Assembly (NCBI GenBank): GCA_033961575.1
Contig: CM066734.1
Coordinates: forward strand, 82,358,501 to 82,422,500
DNA: 64,000 bases
Source of the DNA: Aselliscus stoliczkanus
Lineage: Eukaryota; Chordata; Mammalia; Chiroptera; Hipposideridae
Reading direction: 5' to 3'
Both the position numbers and the translations under genes were made by a program. The notes under the pieces were generated by a model that saw nothing but the letters and a program-made list of their open reading frames with translations, made no database searches and was not told the origin of the DNA. This document shows, one piece after another, positions 56,996 through 64,000 of this stretch; positions within the stretch are counted from its first letter, which is position 1, and every line of letters starts with the position of its first letter.

Positions 56996-57145
56996 AGTGG
57001 GCCCCAGAAGAACACAAAGCAGTGCATACAGAGTTAAAGAGCAGAATATCTATAGCCCTAAGAACTAGAAAGTGGGCCCCAGAAGAACACAAAGCAGGGC
57101 ATACAGGGTTAAAGAGCAGAATATCTATAGCCCTAAGAACTAGAA
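56996..57145 (+). repeat. 75-bp tandem duplication in an L1 5'UTR
   Basis: agtgggccccagaagaacac starts at 56996 and 57071. The two 75-base units differ at only a couple of positions (cagtgcatacagag/cagggcatacaggg), so the duplication looks much younger than the decayed host L1. Confidence 0.92.
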
Positions 57146-57635
57146 AGACAGTTCCTAAGTGGCAGTCACACAGAACAGCTAATCCCAGTGACAAGGGTGG
57201 AGATACAGAAGCAAGGCAGCTAATGTCTGGGAGTCACCATTACTCTGATGAGAACAAAGCCACACACACATCAGCAGCCACTCCCAGCCCACCCCGACCC
57301 CACCTTTTGCAATTGATTCCATTGAGTGTACCTTGGACAGATCAGGCAGCACAGCTCTGCTTCTGGCTACAGGGACAGCACTGGAATTTCAGGTATTCAG
57401 GACACCATTGCCCACCACATTCTCTCATGGTGGTTGTGCTCTGAGATGGAGGTGACCTGGTCATAGAGGAGATGCCTACCTCCCCAGGAAATTTTCCAAA
57501 ACAAGAAACCAGAACAGGGCAAGAGAAAATAAAACACTCCAGCACCACCTACTAGAAAACAAAGACTTTTGTATCAATCTGCTGTGGAGCTCATTCCCAT
57601 AAATGCCTAGGAGGAGAAATAAACCATCAGATACC

Positions 57636-58546
57636 ATGAACAACTATGGTAACAAGGCTGCTCAGAAGGAAAATGAAAATTCTCCATAAAAAAACTTAAA
57701 GAAATGGAAATATATGACTTGTCAGAGATTCAAGATTGCAGTTCTGGAAAAAACTCCATGAGATGCAAGAAAACTCAGGCATTTTAATGACTCAGAAATA
57801 AAGTCAATGAACAAAACACCAAAGAGATTGAAATTTTAAAAAAGAATCAAATAGAAATTCTGGAGCTGAAGAACTCAATAAAAGAGATGAAGCATGAAAT
57901 ATCAAACTTAGGAAATAGAACTGACCAGATGGAGGAAAGAATTAGTAATATTGAAGATAGAAATCTGGAAATGATGCAGATGGAAGAAAAGAGAGACTTG
58001 GGCATTAAAAAAAAGAATGAAAGAATTCTACAAGAACTATCTAACTCCATCAGAAAGAGCAATATAGGAAATATGGGTATACCAGAGGGAAAAAAGAGAG
58101 GGAAGGGCATAGAGAGCCTATTCAAACAAATAGTCAATAAGAACATACCAAACCAATGGAAAGAACTGGATCCTCGAATCCAAGAAGCAAACAGAACGTC
58201 TAATTATCTCAATCCTAAAAGGCCTTCTCCAAACCACATTATGTTGAAACTGTGAAAAATTAATGACAAAGAGTTCTCATAGCAGCCAGGGAAAGGTAGA
58301 TTAACCTACAAAGGAAAGCATGTGAGATTATTGTCAGGTTTTTCAGCAGAAATTCTGCAAGCTGGGAGGGAGTGGAATCAAATATTCAAGCTATTGAAAG
58401 ACAGAAATTACCAGCCAATAATAATATATCCAGCAAATTTATCCTTCAGATATGAACAGATAACAAAGATCTTTCCAGATATACAGAATCTGAGGGAATT
58501 TTCCACCACAAGATCTGTATTACAGAAGAGGGCTTATTCTACCTGA
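57636..58546 (+). pseudogene. L1 ORF1 remnant
   Basis: Coiled-coil region at 57887-58000 (EISNLGNRTDQMEERISNIE), RRM-like part with NIGNMGIPEGKKRGKGIESL, then PNHIMLKL before a TGA. The C-terminal domain reappears in another frame at 58322-58546 (LLSGFSAEILQAGREWNQIF). Several breaks. Confidence 0.8.
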
Positions 58547-59045
58547 AACAAAGATAAAAGGATGCAAAATTATGAGTAAGATGCCTAAGAGACCAACAGT
58601 AGCAGGAAATGGCAACCCTTATTCAGAATATGGCACTGCACACTTAAATATAACATAAAGGTTAAAGCAGATAAAAACATAAAAAAGAGTAAAAAAAGAA
58701 GACAATTTGCTGATGCAACTCAGAAATGAACTCAAAACATAAGTAGATACTTTGCAACAACAAAAACATAAAAGAGGAGGGTGTAAAGGTTTGATTTTAA
58801 AAGAGGAATGGAGATAAAATGCATGCTAAAGAAAATGAACTACTGTATATATGAAACTGTCTTTTTCATAAACTTAAAGATAACCACTCAAAAAAATCCA
58901 AAGCTGAGATACATTATATATTTATATATATACAAAAACAGAGGGAAAATCATAGAATACTACCAAATTAAAATAACAGACAGAAACACAAAGGCAAAGA
59001 AACAATGGAGATATCAAATGACTGGAAAACAAAAGATGAAATTGC

Positions 59046-61655
59046 CATATATCAATCATCACCCTAAATGTAAATGAACTGAGCTCACCAATGAAAATGC
59101 ACATAGTAGCAGATTGCATAAAAAAACAAAACCCAACAATATATTGCCTTCAAGAGATACATCTCAACTGCAAGGACAAATATAGATTCAAAGTGCAAGA
59201 GTGAAAACTCATACTCCAAATAAATGGCATCCAGAGAAGAGCGGGCCTAATCATACTGATATCTGATTAAATAGATTTCAAGATAAAAAAAAATAGACCT
59301 CAAAATCAGAAATGAAAGAGAAGTTATGACAGATACCATAGAGGTACAAAGAATCATACAAGAATACTGTGAAAGATTATATACCACCAAATTTAATAAT
59401 CTAGAAGAAATGGACAAGTTCTTAGAAATATATAACCTTCCTAGACTGAATCATGAAGAACTGGAAAATATAAATAGACTGATCAACAATAAGGAAATTG
59501 AAACAACTATACAAAACCTCCCCAAAAGCAAAACTCCGTGACCAGATGGCTTCACTAGTGAATTCTACCAAAATTTCAAAGACGATTTAGTACATCTCCT
59601 CTTCAAACTCTTCCAACAAATGGAAGAAGAAGCAGTATATCCTAACACATTTTATGAAGCCAACATTACCCTGATACCAAGTGAAGGTAACACACACAAA
59701 AAGAAACCAATAGACCAATATCTCTGAGGAATACAGAGGCAAAATAAACTAAATATTAGCAAATCAAGTACAACAATGCATTGAAAAGATTATACATCAT
59801 GATCAAGTGGGGTTCATTCCAGGGGGGCAAGAATGCAAATTAATCAATATGATATGCCACATAAAATACAGGATAAAAATCATGTGGTCACATAAATATA
59901 TGCAGAAAAAGCAATGACAAGATACAACATCTATTTATGATTAAAACACTTAATAAAATGGATATAGAAGAAAAGTACCTCAACATAATAAAGGCCATAT
60001 AGGAAAATCTCTCAGCTAATATCATACTTAATGGTAAAAAACTGAAATATTTTCTTCTATGATCTGTAACAAGACGTGGATGCCCCATCTCACCAGTGTT
60101 TTTCAACATAGTACTGGAAGTCGTAGCCAGAGCAAGCAGGCAAGAGAGACAAATAAAAGCATCTGAATTGGGAATGAAGAAGTCAAATTGTCACTTTTTG
60201 CAGATGACATGATTCTTAGTATAGAAAACCCTGAAGAGTCCACCAAACAACTATTAGAAACAATAAACAGATACAGTAAAATTGCAGGATACAAAATCAA
60301 CATACAAAAATGCATTGCGTTTCTATATAGTAACAATGAAATTTCAGAAAAAGAAATGAAAAAAAAAATTCCTTTTGCATTGCAAAATAAAAAGAATAAA
60401 AATACCTAGGAAAAAAACTTTTTAAAAAGGTGTGAATGACAGTGAAAACTGCAAGACATTATTAAAAGAAATTGAAGAACACACAAAGAAATGGAAAGAT
60501 ATTCCATGTTCATAGATTGTTAAAATGGCGATATTACCGAAAGCAATATTGAGACTTAATGCAATCCTGATCAAAATCGCAATGGCACTTTTTTCAAGGA
60601 ATAGAACAAAAAATCATCAGATTTGTATGGAATCACAAAAGATCCTGAATAGCCAAAGCAATCCTAAGAAAAAAGAACAAGGCTGGGCTGGCCGAGTGGC
60701 TCAGTTGGTAAAGAGCTCACTCAAGAGTGCGAGCTGAGCTCAGAGCAACAGCAGTTCGATGCCCAGCCCAAGCTGAGCTGCCACAAAGCTGCCAACAGGT
60801 GGCAGGATGGCTCAGCTAAAAAGAAAAAAAACAACAACAAGGCTTGAGGTCCCATACTCCCTGACTTCAATTTATACTACAAAGCAACCATAATCAAAAC
60901 AGCATGGTATTCTCAGAGAAACAGACACATGCCAATTGAACAGAATAGAGAATAGAGATACCAACTCACATATATATGGCAGTCATTTTTGACAAAGAAG
61001 ATAAACACATACAATGGAGAAAAGATCCTCTTCAATAAATGGTTCTGGGAAAATTGGAAAGCCAAGTGCAAAGGAATGAAATGAGATTGATATCTGTCAC
61101 CATATATCCAAAATCACTCAAAATGGATCACAGACCTAAACATAAGATCTGCAACAATAAATTGCATAGAAAAAAGAGTAGATACTAAATTGTGGTTGGG
61201 TTCATAGAAAATTTTAGGAATTTGACCTCAAAGGGAAGGAAAGTAAAAGCAAAACTAAATAAATGGGACTCTATCAAGCTAAAAAGCTTCTGCACAGCTA
61301 AAGAAACCATCAACCAACAAAGAAGCAGCCAACCAAATGGGAGAACATATTTGCAAACTGCACCTCCGTTAAGAGGCTAATATCCAAAATATATAAAGAA
61401 CTCATACAACTCAACCACAGAAATAAAAAAATCCAATTAAAAAATGGGCAGAGGACCTGAACAGACACCTCTCCCAAGAAGACATACTAACAGCCAACAG
61501 ATATATAAAAAAAAATGCCCAATTTCACTAGCTATTACAGAAATACAAATCAAATACAAATCAAATGAGATATTTTAGATATCTGTTAGAATGGTTATTA
61601 TCAACAAGTCAAGTAATATAACAAATCTTGGAGAGTCTGTGAAGAAAAGGAACCC
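59046..61655 (+). pseudogene. L1 ORF2 remnant, split by a SINE
   Basis: Endonuclease start near 59046, then reverse-transcriptase pieces at 59326-59541 (LNHEELENINRLINNKEIET), 'PDGFTSEFYQNF' after a stop, and [20 protein letters not shown] at 60188, where FADD replaces the more common YADD. Continues around the SINE at 60685 to the connecting region near 61640. Many stops and shifts. Confidence 0.8.
60685..60835 (+). mobile_element. Short tRNA-derived SINE (single-unit form plus part of unit two)
   Basis: Starts gggctggccgagtggctcag, with a B-box-like 'gcagttcgatgccca', then 'gctgccaacaggtggcagga' and 'tggctcagct', the start of the second tRNA-like module of the composite SINE, before an A-rich tail. 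Flanked by aacaaggct at 60676-60684 and 60836-60844. Confidence 0.88.
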
Positions 61656-61660
61656 TCATG

Positions 61661-63279
61661 ACTGCTTGTTCCAGTACTCCCACCTCAGATATACTGATAT
61701 ATAGATCTCTCAGATGTATTTGTGTGTTTAGCAGGGGATCCTTTGCTAAACTATAGTTGTCTAATTGGTTGTAAGTATAAGGGAAGATAGAAAGGGCCTT
61801 TTACACTCTGCCATCATGCTGACTTCTGCCTTGCTCACTGCTATTTGATATGTATATCCAGTGACAGAATAATTTTTACATAACAACCATGGCAGAGATT
61901 AGTATTGTTACTGTGCAAACTTCTTATCAGTAGGTAAATTGAATTTAGAAGGGGATAAATATCCCCCTTTTACATAATTTTATCTGAGATGACTTTGCGA
62001 AATTATGTGGCTCCTTGGTGTGTGTGTGTGTGTGTGTGTGTGTGTGCATGTGTGTGTGTGTGTGTGTGTGTATCTGTGTATCTCTAAAAGTGGGAATAGA
62101 AGTATAAAAAACAACATGGGAGTTTACTTAGAGAGCCACAGAAATTGTCACGTCTTTTTAAAAATCCTCTAGTTAGATATTGGTTCATTATACCAAGACT
62201 TAATAGAGCTTGGATTATAGCTATAGCTCAATTGGTATGAAAATGGAGATTAATATTATGAAATGAAATATCATTCAATAATATACAGTTTTCCATAACA
62301 ATTAATCAGGATGTAGCCCCAGAACACCATTTACCTGCAACCTTCCTAAAGGGGTTTTGTTAATTTTCCCACAATATAAGCAAATGAGAATTTTCCTCCT
62401 CACTCCCTATTGATAGTTAAATATAGTATCCTTATAATAATTATCTATTACCCTCTTTTGTTTCTCAATACTGTTTCCTTCCAACATCCCTGCCACTCAA
62501 CATTTTTCTTTGAAGACTTAGGGATGTGGTATATATTTCTTTTTTTATCCCAAAAGAAACCATTCATTCAGTGAAGAATCAATCAAAGTTTGAGTCTCTC
62601 ATTTTCATGAATTCTTTGTTGATGACCCCCAATCTCTCCTTTGCTGTATGCTGAGATTGAGACTTTGTAGTACCCAAATGGCTTCTAGAAAATTCTGCCT
62701 GAAAATCCCGCTGACTCCTTTAAGTTGATAGTCACCAAATAGAATGCATTGTATTAATCTAAAACACATTTTACTTCCACATGTTTCCTATTTCAGTAGG
62801 AGCCATCATTATGAAATAAGCCTGCAGAGAGGAAATATAGGAGTCTTTCTTATTTTCTTCTCTTCCCTTAACTCTTACTGCATCTCACCCACTAAATAGT
62901 GTGGAGCTTCCCCCAAAGTGTCTCATGTTTATGTCTCTACTGTCATGATAGAAGCCCCTGTTCATAACTCCATCATGCTTGTGAGGAAGATTATAGCAGT
63001 CTTCTTAGAGATTTTCATGGCTCTAGTTTTCTGTCACTCCTATCAATGAGATTTTCAGATGCACTTTAATCATTCCATTTTCAGCCTAATTTCTCAATAT
63101 GATGCCTAAAATACATAGGTCTATAATGCACAAGAGCCCCTCTGACACAGAAAATGTAAGTGGAGTGGCCTGTCAGAGATGTTCAGCATCATGTCTCTGT
63201 TATTTAGACTGTAATCTTTAAAGTGCATTCAGGGACCATATGATAAGGTACATAAAGTCCTTCAATGTACTAGTCCTAC
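61661..63279. other. Intron 2 remainder, no further gene
   Basis: Plain AT-rich intronic sequence apart from a (TG)n run (62017-62072). No splice-bounded coding stretch was seen besides exon 2 to its right. Confidence 0.55.
62017..62072. repeat. (TG)n microsatellite
   Basis: About 25 TG units with a single 'catg' interruption. Confidence 0.97.
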
Positions 63280-63428
63280 CTTAGGTAAAGGTTTTGCAGG
63301 TTTGCAGTGCAGTCCTCCAACAAATTCAAAGTTAGGTAGGTATGGACGGGGAAATTCAAAATCCCAGTATGTTCGAATTAGCCAAATTTCAGCTTTCCCC
63401 AGAATCTCACATAACGTGGTGTGTCTTC
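63280..63428 (-). CDS. UGT2A1: UGT2A1-like exon 2
   Basis: 149 bases, the usual UGT2 exon 2 length, from the acceptor 'tttccccag' to the donor 'cctaag|gtagga'. The first two bases finish a Gly codon begun in exon 1. Encodes [38 protein letters not shown] and [11 protein letters not shown]. The [19 protein letters not shown] segment matches my memory of UGT2A1/UGT2A2 and differs from UGT2B, which is the main reason for the name. Exon 1, with the signal peptide, the aglycone-binding half and the catalytic His, is beyond the window. Confidence 0.94.
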
Positions 63429-64000
63429 CTGGGGAAAAGAAAAAAAAACAAAACAAACAGTTGGGTGAAAACAAACAGCCTGTGAGTTCAATGGGAAAAA
63501 TCATACCACTAATTTGATGATAAGCTATCAAGAGAAAAATAAGTTTAGCTCTTCTAGAATCATATGGCCTCTAGATGGACAATGAATAAGGGCATTAATA
63601 TGATAATATGAACTCAAATAAAGAGAAAGAAAACAGTAGAATACATGAAGAAAGAAATAGAGAGGGGGAGGGGAAGAAAGGAAGAAATAGTTACATGCAT
63701 GTTTATTTTTACAACATAAAATAAAGTAACCATTTAACCATGTCTCCAACTTACAAGTGAATTTATTACTAACTTTTCTCTCCAATGGAATGATAAATGA
63801 TAGATTAGCCCAGCAATATCTGCACCAAACACTATCAATTGTTTCTAGTCTCCCAATCAGGAATATGTCTGTGACCCCAGCATGTTATAATCTCAGGATG
63901 ACTCACATTGTTATAAGATCCATCAATATCAGTCCACCTTATTCTTCTGAGTTATCTCTCATTACTTCAATTGAAGGGCCACTATTTTATTAGTAAGACC
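63429..64000 (-). other. UGT2A1-like intron 1, partial
   Basis: Intronic sequence running off the right edge. A polypyrimidine stretch (complement of 'gaaaagaaaaaaaaacaaaac') precedes the exon 2 acceptor. No exon 1 candidate (signal peptide plus about 240 codons) is present before base 64000. Confidence 0.75.

Larger units (their letters stand above)
56490..61660 (+). mobile_element. Old L1 of a different lineage, 3'-incomplete
   Basis: 5'UTR (56490-57635) with a 75-bp tandem duplication, decayed ORF1 (57636-58546), decayed ORF2 (about 59046-61655). It stops near 'aaaaggaaccctcatgactg', short of the ORF2 C-terminus and 3'UTR, so its 3' end is missing. More degraded than the L1 at 4422 and with distinct ORF1 sequence. 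It lies in intron 2, antisense to the UGT gene. Confidence 0.8.
55619..63279 (-). other. UGT2A1-like intron 2 (7.7 kb)
   Basis: Donor gtaggactag at 63279, acceptor ttctctccag at 55620. Filled by a three-unit SINE (55787-56314), an old L1 in antisense orientation to the gene (56490-61660) with a nested SINE, and about 1.6 kb of otherwise plain sequence. Confidence 0.9.

Noticed and set aside
1..64000. CRISPR arrays, operons or bacterial defence systems
   Set aside because: Sequence is mammalian nuclear DNA; direct repeats found are transposons, microsatellites or segmental duplications.

Overview
This is a window of vertebrate nuclear DNA, very probably from a placental mammal and most likely a bat. 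It has GT-AG introns, several generations of LINE-1 (L1), MIR, Tigger, MER5A-like and MaLR-like repeats, and lineage-specific tRNA-derived SINEs headed by tRNA-like A and B boxes. The SINE types (about 100 bp, about 440 bp, and a roughly 500-bp form with three tRNA-like units) resemble what I recall from Yinpterochiroptera, perhaps rhinolophoid bats. That lineage call is inference from memory, not a search.

The only confident protein-coding gene is on the minus strand at the right end: exons 2-6 of a UDP-glucuronosyltransferase closest to UGT2A1. In mammals UGT2A1 and UGT2A2 share exons 2-6, so the first exon, which lies beyond base 64000, decides which transcript this is. Exon sizes are 149, 132, 88, 220 and 280 coding bases. 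All splice sites seen are GT-AG and all phases join without a frameshift. The encoded part is the UDP-glucuronate-binding half, a C-terminal membrane anchor and a lysine-rich cytosolic tail.

The rest is mostly mobile-element history. Bases 1-1720 hold an old L1 with nested inserts and a three-unit SINE. A nearly full-length L1 with a 16-bp target-site duplication fills 4422-11257. Bases 11274-17640 are intergenic, with MIR, Tigger, two LTR-like stretches and short SINEs. Bases 17865-22856 are minus-strand L1 debris, including one L1 that lacks its reverse transcriptase, flanked by a 139-bp direct repeat. Bases 22990-29414 hold SINEs, a decayed zinc-finger-like retrocopy and an L1 5' region.

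Two copies of one 3.2-kb L1-derived element lacking reverse transcriptase sit at 29433-32715 (+) and 42305-45548 (-). The second lies inside an older L1 (40656-47345) that also carries a mariner. The segment just 3' of the UGT stop codon (about 50465-52390) is repeated in diverged form at about 35500-37400, probably a relic of duplication in the UGT2 cluster.

The best candidate for something undescribed is the 3.2-kb mosaic element. Its two copies have separate target-site duplications but share the same internal deletions, the same ORF1 C-terminal reading frame and the same doubled 3' end, so they look like products of one non-autonomous, HAL1-like family. Copy 2 keeps an uninterrupted 296-codon ORF1.
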